DNA from: Lota lota
Lineage: Eukaryota > Chordata > Actinopteri > Gadiformes > Lotidae
Length of the DNA stretch: 64,000 bases
Reading direction: 5' to 3'
Assembly (NCBI GenBank): GCA_026745465.1
Contig: JACYXH010000473.1
Span: forward strand, 558,191-622,190
Of the stretch, positions 48,520 to 59,432 are shown piece after piece. Positions within the stretch are counted from its first letter, which is position 1. The number at the start of each line of letters is the position of its first letter. The translations under genes were made by a program, and so were the position numbers. Below the pieces are notes generated by a model. The model searched no databases. It saw only the letters and a list, made by a program, of their open reading frames with translations, and had not been told where the DNA came from.

Positions 48520-49547
48520 AACAATGCACCTCATGGCATAGAACTCTCTGAGGATCTGAAAAAAATAATTGTTGCTCTACATAAAGATGGCCTGGGCTAT
48601 AAGAAGATTGCCAAGACCCTGAAACTGAGCTGCAGCACGGTGGCCAAGACCATACAGTGGTTTAACAGGGCAGGTTCCACTCAGAACAGGCCTCACCATG
48701 GTCGACCAAAGACGTTGAGTGCACGTGCTCAGCGTCATATCCAGAGCTTGTCTTTGGGAAATAGACGTACGAGTGCTGCCAGCATTGCTGCAGAGGTTGA
48801 AGGGGTGGGGGGTCAGCCTGTCAGTGCTCAGACCATACGCCACACACTGCATCAAATTGGTCTGCATGGCTGTCGTCCCAGAAAGAAGCCTCTTCTAAAG
48901 ATGATGCACAAGAAAGCCCGCAAGCAGTTTGCTGAAGACAAGCAGACTAAGGACATGGATTACTTGAACCATGTCCTGTGGTCTGATGCGTCAAGCGTGT
49001 GTGGCGGCAACCAGGTGAGGAGTACAAAGACAAGTGTGTCTTGCCTACAGTCAAGCATGGTGGTGGGAGTGTCATGGTCTGGGGCTGCATGAGCACTGCC
49101 GACACTGGGGAGCTACAGTTCATTGAGGGAGCCATGAATGCCAACATGTACTGTGACATGCTGAAGCAGAGCATGATCACCTCCCTTCAGAGACTGGGCT
49201 ACAGGGTAGTATTCCAACATGATAACGATCTCAAACACACCTCCAAGACGACCACTGCCTTGCTAAAGAAGCTGAGGGTAAAGGTGATGGACTGGCCTAG
49301 CATGTCTCCAGACCTAAACCCTATTGAGCATCTGTGGGGCATCGTCAAACGGAAGGTGGAGAAGTGCAAGGTCTCTAACATCCACCAGCTCAGTGATGTC
49401 GTCATGGAGGAGTGGAAGAGGACTCCAGTGGCAACCTGTGAAGCTCTGGTGAACTCCATGCCCAAGAGGGTTAAAGCAGTGCTGGAAAATGATGGTGGCC
49501 TCACAAAATATAGACACTTTGGGCCCACTTTGGACATTTTCACTTAA
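48520..49547 (+). pseudogene. Tc1-like transposase, disrupted by a small deletion
   Basis: The N-terminal part, from about 48,520, has a helix-turn-helix (LSEDLKKIIVALHKDGLGYK), a GRPK-type linker at HHGRPKTLS and a second helix-turn-helix ending in HGCRPRKKP. It runs in one frame to LWSDA at about 48,990, where the first catalytic D lies. Reading then shifts; the C-terminal part (49,000-49,547) resumes as VWRQPGEEYKDKC and contains the second D (FQHDNDLKHTS) and the E ([11 protein letters not shown]), spaced 34 residues apart. From memory of the family, about 30 bases are missing after GGTCTGATG, between two short GATG matches, which looks like a microhomology deletion. The usual start codon near 48,520 also appears altered (AATGCACCTC where ATGGCACCTC would be expected). 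The protein is therefore almost certainly inactive. Confidence 0.9.
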
Positions 49548-49548
49548 G

Positions 49549-49759
49549 GGTGTGCTCACTTTTGTTGCCAGCGGTTTAGACATTAATGGCTGAGTGTTGA
49601 GTTATTTTGAGGGGACAGCAAATTTACACTGTTATACAAGCTGTACACTCACTACTTTACATTGTAGCAAAGTATCATTTCTTCAGTGTTGCCACATGAA
49701 AAGATATACTCAAATATTTACAAAAATGTGAGGGGTGTACTCACTTTTGTGAGATACTG
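49549..49759 (-). repeat. Right long inverted repeat of the 48-kb Tc1 element
   Basis: Reverse complement of the left arm with about 8 substitutions. It contains the inner (GTGTGCTCACTTTTGTTGCC) and outer (GGGGTGTACTCACTTTTGTG) repeat copies. The inner copy has diverged by two bases from the left inner copy. Confidence 0.92.
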
Positions 49760-49921
49760 TATCTGGGTACTATAGGCATGATGCTCCTTCATGCACATGG
49801 TTTGAGCCATTTAACATGTGCCCTTATTACGTTATTTGTCAGTATCAATCGATCCATTTTTTGACAAATGGAAATTAATAAAAAAGAAATATTATACCTG
49901 ATTCTTTAAATGTATTATGTA

Positions 49922-49945
49922 TAGTGCCACAAATTCGTGGCACTA
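49922..49945. repeat. 9-bp inverted repeat, 6-nt loop
   Basis: TAGTGCCAC, AAATTC, GTGGCACTA, about 160 bp beyond the second Tc1 element. Possibly the core of a degraded foldback repeat. Confidence 0.8.
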
Positions 49946-52454
49946 ATGATAAAGTAAATAAGTATAATAAAAGAATGATAGTAATGTCAAAGTTATTCCA
50001 TCAACTGCTGTATACTTTCAAGATCTGCTGTAGAAACACACAGCCTCGCTTGTCTTTCGTGTTTAGAATCTCCCACAGTTAAGATGTGCTGAATTGATTC
50101 GTATATGTACCATATTGCATTTGAAGAAAGAAAAGAACGTCATTCGCTAATGAATGCTAACGGATAACCCAGCACCATACTTTGACTTAAGTTATTCAAA
50201 TGAATTCGCTGAACGAACAAAAGCTAATCATGTGCTAATGGTGATTGATCGAGTATATTTTAAAGAGGAGAGAAAAATGACATTGAAAATGACAAAGGAA
50301 AGTGTTTTCGCACAATATTTGCAATTATGCATTTGATTATATAATGATATTCATACATTGCATGCCTAAAGTGGGTTGAAAAGCAGGTTAAAGCAATGTC
50401 CAGGGTTACAGTTTAATATTTAGACCATATTAACATTAACAAAACTGTGAGTAGGCCTAAGAGATGTGCAATCTTGCTATTATTACATTGTGCCTTGCTA
50501 TCCTGTTCACAAGGCTTCTGTGGATGAAGGTCTACTGATTCTTTAATCGCAGTTGCATTTTCATATTTTCAATTAATAACTTCTTGACTACTGTACAACA
50601 TCTTCATATATTGTTATAACAATAGTTGGAATATATCAAATAGTTTAATGGAATCTTGAATATTATATACAGTATTATAGGCAACACATTCAATTTCATG
50701 GATATATTGTTCTGCATTTTTATTTTTATATTTAAATACTTTTAATACCACCTCCATTCAAACCCTGCAGGGCGGGAAGCCTGTTTTGAAATCCTGGTTG
50801 AAAGACGAGGTAGTCAGTGAAATTAAAACTCATTTTATTTTCATTGTATATTTTTTGCAAGCACTTTCCAATAGCTTTGTGTGCACTGTTTACGAAGGCG
50901 GTTTATAAAAAGTGTATTATCATGATTATGTTTTAAGGCGTGTGTCTCAGGGGTTTCCCTTTAAATAATCTTGAGGTGTTTGAAGATAACTGTAATTAGT
51001 TGGGTCTATTTCTTACAATTTATTTCATGCAGAAATAACACCAATAGCCACTAGTTGCATGTTTTGAGGTTATCTGTCCAAGCTCAAAAGCTAGTCCATT
51101 ATCCTTCATCTTTTTTTCTATTTTAACAGAGGATGCAATTATGTATTGTGTGCTATTGTGTTTAGCTGCCAAGACACACAGACAGACAGACAGACAGATT
51201 ACGTTCTTATAAATGTAATTGTGAACACTGATATGTTCTATTTGTCTTTATTTAGTTATTTATTTAAGGTCATCATGTATGTTTACATAGCTGTCATTTC
51301 ACTGTTCTGATATTTCTTTTCGAACTGTGAATAGAACACAAACATGGTCCATTCAACAGACAGGACAATATGTTTGTCTGTATGTGAAGGAACGGCTCCA
51401 TGGCTAAAAATTTATCCGATTTGGTTGCCTAGTAGTTAATTATTGGCTCATTTATTTGCCATGTTTTGTTTTGGTTCTGCGACGTTAACCTTCAATCTCA
51501 CACTCTCTGTCTCTGTCATCTTTTCTTTGTAAAATATATTATGTTTACTTGGACGTCGTCCTTGATTTTAATGCCCATTGTATAACCTGATTATTTCACT
51601 ATGGATTGTTATAGAAAACGGCTATGAATTTATTCAATAAAACATGTAATGACCTCATGACACGGTAGGTTCTTTTAATTTGCTTAGTAAAACACACACA
51701 TATACCCTATTTTGCATAAAGTGTGTAGGCAAACATGGAGCTCATGATTTCCATGACGCCTCATGCATATGGAACGCTTTCTAATTAACACAACTTGTTC
51801 AACTTCCCCAATACCCCTATCTGCAAGTACTTTGCAATGTCATCCCCTTTCCATTGTTTCGGTATTACTTCCTGATATATAGTCGGTAAACACATAAATA
51901 GTCCTCATACGTCATCTTCTGTCACCATCACCCTGATCCCCGGGATGTAGTAAAGTATGTTGTGTTTTTTCTCCGTCACAATCCATAATCAATCAGCGTT
52001 TTTCAGCATTTGATGGATGATGGCTTTTAAAGCCCGCCATGATTGCAACGCTTTCTCCCACTCCACCTATCAGCAAGCTTGAGTGAACTTCACCTCTGAA
52101 GTTTAAATCTGTCGTTTTGGATCCGGAAACATCCCCACAGTGCCAGGTAGCGCTTACTCAAATCGGACTTTGGTTTCAAGGTTTATGGTGTATGTGTAAC
52201 TTGCCATTGGAAGTTACACTATCCTCCATTGACTCTTGTCAATTTTAAGTGTCGGTGTTGTGATGGTATGACATTTAACGATAATTATAGTAAATATACT
52301 GACTTTCTTTGTAGCTTGACGTGTGATGGGATTACTATGAGACAACAGTAACATGAGACAACAGTAACACGAAACACAATGGATTTCTCAAGCTAACACG
52401 ATCATTTTTCTTTATTTACTGATGATTTCATCCTGCTGCACAATTCTTCTCACG

Positions 52455-52603
52455 CAGGGATGGACTGGCTATTGGACATTTGTGCACATGACAGAAGGCC
52501 CGCTCGATTGTGTGCCCGTCTGGCCGACCCAAAACAGATCAAATAGAATAATGTTGGTTTTCGCGGCGTTATTGACCCATTTGATTTGGGCCAGCCCACT
52601 CCC
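52455..52603. mobile_element. Possible short hAT-like MITE fragment
   Basis: It begins CAGGGATGGACTGGC, the start of a known fish hAT terminal repeat type, and ends about 130 bp later in GGGCCAGCCCACT, a rough reverse complement (8 of 9 over the core TGGACTGGC/TGGGCTGGC). A poly-C tract follows. I could not see a convincing target duplication, so the boundaries are tentative. Confidence 0.35.
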
Positions 52604-52631
52604 CCCCCCCCCCCCCCCCACCCCCCCCCCC
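52600..52631. repeat. Poly-C tract (31 nt with one A)
   Basis: C-run broken by a single A at 52,620. Confidence 0.92.
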
Positions 52632-53027
52632 AAATAAAACTGACAACAAATTATCAAATAAGGCTGCTAAAAACAACAAATCAACAACTAATTATATTAG
52701 GTAGGTTACTTTGTGCGCTCCAAACACAATGAATAAGACATTGGACATTTGACGGTTTTGAAATGGCATCCAGAAACACCTCCAGCGATGCTGTGAGTAA
52801 AGCATTTGGAAAGTCGCAGAAAAGAGTACTGATGCAACGTCTTTAGACTATGTGAGGTAGGACATGTGGTCATAATATTAAACAGACAATATAGCCTACT
52901 TTATATATACATTATTAAATGTTTATTTAGACATCTTTATTAATTTATTAGTCTGATCGATATATTAAAAATATATTTTAGGAATGCATGCTTTACTCCA
53001 TGGTAATGAAAAAATACATGACATTAT

Positions 53028-53901
53028 TAGGGCTGTAGTCAACCAAAGAAAATCTTGGTGAACTGAAATTCGACCAACTCTACGACCAATCGATTGGTCT
53101 ATTGGGAAAAAAACATTATATGCATGTTATCTGTAGTTAAACTTAATTGCACACCAGACGAGCCACGGAACGCCAAGTCGGGCAGCATCGCGTAGTAGAT
53201 AGACAACACCGTCGTATGATTCGATTCTAGGTTTGTGTCTGTGTTTTAATATTATGGGTCCCGATGGATGCCGCTGTGATTCGTGCTAAGGTGCCAATTC
53301 TGATATGTTCACATTCAAGCTATCAAGCATTAAACACGAAAGTTGGTGGAGCATCGCAGACAACATGAAAAAAAAAAGTTATGCCTAACTATGCCTATGT
53401 TAATGTTATGCCTATGTTATGCTATATTATAACTATGCCTAGTTATGCCTAGGCATATATGATATGCCTGCATACCTTTAAATGGACATTTTGTCGTCCA
53501 TTTAAAAAAGAAATGCTGGCACACACATGACTTCTGTGACATCTTGTCATTAGTTTGGAGATGAGTAAATGTTCAGTAAATTACACCTGGCAGTCTTCCT
53601 TAAGTTGGGTGAGTTCAAAACCGGGCAGTTTTGACCTCCTGTTTTACCATACAATTATTAAATCAGAAACTACGGAGCCTTGAATATTCTTTTTATTAAC
53701 AAATAATATTATTTATAACCCAATATAGCTTATCACTCAAAAATAAAATACATCAGTCTGCATTTGTCCTTCCCACCCCTGAAAATAATGGAATAAGAAG
53801 CGCGTTTTCCCTTATGAATGGAACACCAGCGATTGTACAGCCAATGAGAATTCGGTCGAACAAGTGCATATCGACCAACCGACCAGAACTTAACAGCCCT
53901 T
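53028..53901. mobile_element. Non-autonomous hAT-type element (MITE)
   Basis: Its ends are TAGGGCTGT at 53,028 and ACAGCCCTT at 53,893-53,901, imperfect terminal inverted repeats. They are flanked by an 8-bp target duplication with one mismatch: GACATTAT (53,020-53,027) and GACTTTAT (53,902-53,909). An 8-bp duplication and short repeats are the hAT signature. Both subterminal regions contain GACCAA/TTGGTC words. There is no transposase frame in the 874 bp, so mobility would depend on a relative's enzyme. The interior holds a small array of TATGCCT words (53,379-53,473). Confidence 0.75.
53379..53473 (+). repeat. TATGCCT short tandem array inside the hAT-type element
   Basis: Six exact copies of TATGCCT plus degenerate ones, spaced irregularly by 3-20 bases, ending in a small palindrome around CCTAGGCATA. 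It looks like local slippage within the element. Confidence 0.7.
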
Positions 53902-54029
53902 GACTTTATGAGAAAACATGAATACATTCTTTGTTCTTTGAATAAATTCATAATCCATCAGTGGCTTTCATAAATAAAGTAGTCATTTAAATGTAGCCTA
54001 CTTGTTTTCTTGATCCCTTATTTTAATAA

Positions 54030-54110
54030 TAATAATTATATAGCATTTTATTTATATAGTGCTTTTCTAGGTACTCAAAGACACTTTACAACAAGGCAAA
54101 ATAACTAAAA
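54030..54110 (+). repeat. Probable interspersed repeat relic
   Basis: ATTTATATAGTGCTTTTCTA and GGTACTCAAAGACACTTTACA are wording found repeatedly in fish genomes (the 'AAAGCGCTTTACA' type). A related phrase, CTCAAAGTGCTTTACATGGC, occurs at 45,149. Family unknown. Confidence 0.4.
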
Positions 54111-55665
54111 CTTTCAATATAAAGGTCATATTAAAACATTTGAAAGCATACAAATTAGGGGCAGAAAGGGACAGAGAGGTGAGTAGAGTTAGTTGTGTTG
54201 AAAGCCATTTTGAATTGGGTGACATTTTAAAAGAGAGGAGAGGAGTGGAATCACAGATTCTCACAGTATACCTCTCGTAAATCTTTGTCCACAGCAGACA
54301 GTCAAATGTATGTTCCCATTCTTTCAGCTTTCCGACCGTCTCTCGCCTCCAGTCTCCGCTTCTGCATTCCTTTGTGCTGCATAACACCTTCATCCCATAA
54401 TTCACTTGTTTCCTTCACAACTAAATCCCTTCCTCCTCCTGTCTGCTCTCTTATCCTGTCTTGTTCTGCACTGAGGTCTCTAGTGTCTGAGGCTGTTTGC
54501 CTTTCTGGGGTTTGGCTAAGGCCGGGTCTTTCTCTTTGCTTTACATCCACTCACTCACCTTCAGTTTAAAGCCTCTGTTTCTTCTCTTTTGTGTCTGCGT
54601 TAACAATGTTCTGACCGAAGTTCGGCCCTACTCTACCACACCCGAAGCGGAAACATGTCATTGCTTCTAGTTAGAAAGTTAAACGTGGAACATAACCATA
54701 TAATTATCCACGGTATCGTCTACCATATTATCCAAGATAATTGCACTGGTATTGAGTCATAGGAGTGTGGGAAGACACGTTTTAGAAAGGGTGAGGTTAC
54801 ATTGTTATTAACAAAGTTCTTCATTCTTCCAAGTAATTTCTTATAAATGAGCCATGTAGATAAGGTCTAATAAGTTGAATAAAGTATTTTATCAAACAAA
54901 TATTAAAATAGTTTTTTTGGCATCTGCCTCGGGAGTCCACACTAGTGCAATGCAGTGTTGGGCCACAGGTGGTACTGCAGGGCACACTAGGGGGTGATAC
55001 ACAGGTCAAGGTTGCACATTGATTTAAAAAGAGTCCTGTTTGCCACTATGGTTACCCTGCAGGTCTCCCAAGTACTGCAGAGTCTTTGTGGAGGGAAATT
55101 ACTTGTCCAATGTAGCAAGGGGACAGCGGACACAAGCAGGAGTCCAGCTCCCTGGTGGATGGCTGCCACACTTTCTTCCTTGCTCTTCTGTCCTTTTCTT
55201 TTGGGATGCCTTCTGTTGTCCAACATAAATCCAGCAGCTCCCCTCTGTCCGCAATAACACAGTTTATATACTGTATATCCATTGCATTACCAGTGGTGAA
55301 CAAGCTTCAGGTGTGGCTGAAGGTGTGTAATAGTCCACTAGAAACAGGATAGTGCAAGGGCTCCGTTTACACTGGGAATAGAACATGCTGAAAACAGAAA
55401 AAGCACAATCAAAGTGACATATACATGACATGAAACAAAATTGAGATAGAAAATGTGTCTGGCTCACTTACTCGCGAGACCATTCCAATGTGAAAAAACT
55501 GATATGTACATACGTATTCAAATGTTAGCTGCGCCAAGTGCCTATTACTCTAACAAACGTAGGCCTAGAACTGGTCCTTACTAGAACCATGTTCCTGTAA
55601 TGTAACACAGGCAGTGTTTTGGACTGCCAAACCATACTCAGGAGTGTACACATACTGTCAGAGGT

Positions 55666-55691
55666 TGGGGGGGGCGGGGCGGGGGGGGGGG
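55666..55691. repeat. Poly-G tract with two C interruptions
   Basis: G8-C-G4-C-G12-like run. Confidence 0.9.
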
Positions 55692-55911
55692 AGAGGGAGA
55701 AGGACAATTCATTAAGAAATATAAAACTCAAGAGCTGTACCAGGTGACAGACAGACACAGAAGATACAATCTGGCGCAACCATCCCTGGTGAGCCAGACC
55801 GCATCTTAGACCAACATAATAGAGGATGACAGCTTTGTGTCTCTATACCTTCTTCCTCTCTCCTGTCATTCCTTTCTTCCACTGCCACACCCCCTTTCCC
55901 CCATCTAGCTC

Positions 55912-55942
55912 GTGTGTGTGTGTGTGTGTGTTTGTGTGTGTG
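55912..55942. repeat. (TG)n microsatellite
   Basis: About 15 units with one TTTG break. Confidence 0.92.
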
Positions 55943-56160
55943 CACGCCTCATTTATCGATTCCCGTCTTCATAATTGTACATGCATGGCTCTCTTCCTGG
56001 TTTGATAAAGAAGAACAGTACAGACATTCGCGCATAGAATAAACAAACAAACAAGCCAAGACACGGTAAGAACAAACCGACCCCCACAATGCCTTCAGCC
56101 TTTGGGATCGATTTTCAACAGCCTGAGTGTAATCCAATAAAAAAAAAGGAAAATCCTCAC

Positions 56161-56213
56161 CCTCCAGAGTTGTGAAGCGCCTCAATAATCTCAATAACAA
56201 GCGGACGGCTCAT
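56161..56213 (-). other. Candidate first coding exon (unassigned)
   Basis: On the minus strand, ATG at 56,213 (context CACAATGAG) opens MSRPLVIEIIEALHNSG and meets a good donor, GGAGG/GTGAGG. An in-frame TGA lies 12 nt upstream of the ATG. The frame is short (53 nt), so chance is quite possible. No promoter elements are evident. Confidence 0.2.
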
Positions 56214-56650
56214 TGTGCACACTCAACGCATGTGAGCACAAACGTACATCGATCCGCCTTTCCGCTGAAACACCCTGTGGCATCTGCTAGCAGCTCAACC
56301 GGTGGAGCTCTCATGTGATAAAAAAAAAACCTACAGATTAAGTCTCAGATGAATGATTGAGTGATTGATCGATGGTGCGGTTCGCGTGACTGCGCTCCGG
56401 TAGAATTAGTCGGGCTTGCCGGTTAAACATGGTGTCAGTCACTTGACTTCAATGGAGGAGACGGGGGAAAAACAGACCCGCTGTTGAGAAAGTATGTGAC
56501 AGTTACATATCAGTTAGTCTCTGTTGGCTGCTGGTTTTCCTGTCTTTGTGTTTTATGTGACTGCGTTTGTATTAGGCAATCGGGTAAAATATTAAAGATT
56601 AGTCAACCGATGTAAGCAACTGCCCTGCGGTGTCTCTTTTATGGTGTGTG

Positions 56651-56657
<7 letters not shown>

Positions 56658-56696
<39 letters not shown>
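56658..56696. repeat. (TG)n microsatellite
   Basis: About 19 units. Confidence 0.95.
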
Positions 56697-56700
<4 letters not shown>

Positions 56701-57869
56701 GGTATCGAATATAATATTGGCAGTGCAATCAAAGCTCCGGGCATCACTTCCTTTGTGTCAAAAGTATTGTGTGCAGCAATGCAGATCGTTAGCCCAGAAG
56801 GGCTGTTCTCATTGAATCCCCTTCATTCTACAGTGTGAGGACATTAACAGCAATGTCGTTAACACAATAGACATGGGATCACAACCATGACAATGCAGAA
56901 CCGCAAAATCCCCTCTTTCATTTGAAATTGTTTCCCCTCCCACGTGCTTACCATTCAACAATGTGTATGTGGTGCACGGCGTGTGCAGCAATGGAAGATG
57001 GGGGGGCGGGGGCTGGTTGACCATTAACACAATAACCTATTCATTATGGGTGGGTTGTACTTCTGCGTTGATCTAGCCGCCAGAGGTACACGTCGATGGT
57101 CTATTGTATTTACGTGGTTCACAAAATAAAAATAAAACACATTTGCAAAAGTCCTCAACTTGTCCATTTTTTTATCTGCTCCTTTTTTTCCCCCACCGCC
57201 ATCAGAAATCAACCAGAAAACAGCAAGAAAGACAAAGAGGGCCAATCACATTTGTTTCGCCGGCCCAGCACATAGTTCAATTTTTGGAGAGGCACACATA
57301 AGTAACTGCGGTGGCCTGTGTGGACTAAGGGCGATGACGTAGAAAACAATTTGATGCAGAGGTACAATTCCCCATTTACTGTTGCCTCTTTCCCCTACAT
57401 AGTGTTCCTCTTTAGTCCGTTTTAGCCTGGCTGGCACCATTATTGTCCCAACATTTTCCATCCCTTATGATTTCAAACACCACCGTCTTGAATGAGTGTA
57501 TATTCTTGTAGTGGCGGGGGTAGGTAAGCCGCTTTCAAGTTTCACAATGCATATTCATCTTGCTGATCGAGGTTCAAGGGTTGAGGCATTAGCGTAACGT
57601 TAGCCGTTTAATATCGCTTATCGCGTGGTGCGTATTATGCAGCTCAGCGTGTGCACGGCTCATGTCGGCAAGGAAGGAACATTTTTAATCCTCGCAACTT
57701 CGCCACAGTGTTTCACTTTCCCAGCTTTTTTGTATGTCTTTTGTTGTTGTTTGGATCCAACATGTGCATGGCAAATAGGATCAGGCTTGCATGTGTCAAT
57801 CACGACAATGACTGTCACACTGCTAAAAACTGCAAGCTGACTTGCGAACAGTGCTGTGGTTTGGGTGGT

Positions 57870-57982
<113 letters not shown>

Positions 57983-58501
57983 GACTGAGTATCTCCAAGA
58001 ACACATTCGTAAATTTAAGAGATTTTTGCTAGCAATTCCCCAAATGCAACACTGACATTCAGGTACAAAAGGTTGGATGACATTGAAGACACTGTCAGGT
58101 CAAAAGTTGAACACATTCATTCATTGTCTCTTGCTAACGTGCCAGTGTGTCAAAAAGTTACCATTGTGAATTGTCAAATGATTGTGAAGTGCTTTTTTTC
58201 TTTTCTTTTAAAGACATTATTGAAAAAGCTGATATTTGTGTTGTGTTCTTTTTAAGGTCATGTTTTTTTTGGTATGGGTGAGTGGGTGGATACAACAGGA
58301 TGGACTGAGTGACACTAACAAGACTGCTACGGGAACGAGCCAGCAGCAAGTCTTGTCACTGTGAGGTGAGAGGGGGACGGTGAGCTTAACCTTTGAGTCT
58401 CACATTCTCTAGGTAAATTACCCATAGACTGCCAGTAACAAACCGTGAGCGATGAAAGTGACGAGACTCTGTATTTACTACAAAATCATGTGAGTGTACG
58501 G

Positions 58502-58503
<2 letters not shown>

Positions 58504-58534
<31 letters not shown>

Positions 58535-58560
58535 TGTGTTTATTTCTGAGGGGTGGGAGG

Positions 58561-58593
<33 letters not shown>

Positions 58594-58599
58594 TGTGTT
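58504..58599. repeat. Two (TG)n runs
   Basis: 58,504-58,533 and 58,563-58,599, with a non-repeat spacer of about 30 nt. Confidence 0.93.
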
Positions 58600-59362
58600 G
58601 ACAGACATTACAGACAGTGGTTGGGTTATTGTTGTTTGTGTGTCTGTGCATGTTCACAATTTTGAGTGTGTGTGCATGCGGATGCCCTCCACGTAAACCA
58701 CTCTGAAAAATCCTGACAGCTTCTCCATCAGCAGACAATAGCTGCCCTCTTCCTCTACAGCCGAGCTGCCCACTGAACACACAAACACAAGCCTACCCGC
58801 ACACCTTTTGCTTCCGTTGAGACTCGCCATGTGTCATGACTTCGCATTTGTCTCAGCAGCCATGACTTGGCAGTAATTGATCTCCCAAAACAAAAGAAGA
58901 TTGTTTGCTTATAATTCATTAGATCCATTTTACAATCCTAGAACAACAAATACAAGACAGACGGCGCTGAAAAATACGTGGTGTCTGACCGGGCACCTCC
59001 ACCCTTCCCCGACCTGATGGAGGAACATGAAGGTGATGTTGTTTCATACACTGGTCGCTGACTAGGGGATTATTGCGATGCTACAGGCATCCGTTTCTGG
59101 AAAGACAAGCAGAAATCCAAGCTCCGTTCATCCATGCAAATGTTTCACAAAAGAGGTTTGGGAAAGAATATATTGTCCGGCTTCTTCCTCTTCTTCTTCC
59201 TCCCTCTCTCTGTCTCTCTGGCTCTCTCTCGTCATAGCAACTGATAGACTGATCCGTGGTCCAGACAGGCAGGATGGCCAGAATGAGTATCCTCATTTGC
59301 ATTAGTAAACCAGCTCCCATTCACACTCTGCCACAAAATAAGCTGCTTTGATGTCTCCTTTG

Positions 59363-59363
<1 letters not shown>

Positions 59364-59429
<66 letters not shown>
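59364..59429. repeat. (TG)n microsatellite
   Basis: About 33 pure units. Confidence 0.97.

Positions 59430-59432
<3 letters not shown>

Larger units (their letters stand above)
48150..49759 (+). mobile_element. Tc1-like DNA transposon with long IR/DR ends, broken transposase
   Basis: A 1,610-bp element bounded by TA at 48,148-48,149 and 49,760-49,761. Its inverted repeats are about 211 bp (48,150-48,362 and 49,549-49,759). Each carries an outer and an inner copy of the direct repeat AAAGTGAGTACACCCCT (outer left about 48,162, inner left about 48,346), the IR/DR design seen in Sleeping Beauty-type elements. I count about 8 differences between the two arms (about 96% identity), which suggests moderate age. 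From memory, elements with these ends are widespread in teleosts and also reported in lampreys, where horizontal transfer has been proposed. The transposase frame is interrupted, so the copy is not autonomous, but both ends look usable as substrates. Confidence 0.94.
49760..53019. other. AT-rich, microsatellite-poor stretch
   Basis: Unique-looking DNA with an ACAGACAG run at 51,179. No open frame is longer than about 70 codons, and no domain is recognisable. Confidence 0.6.

Noticed and set aside
48577-49583. Minus-strand frames of 77-114 codons
   Set aside because: Antisense shadows of the second Tc1 transposase.
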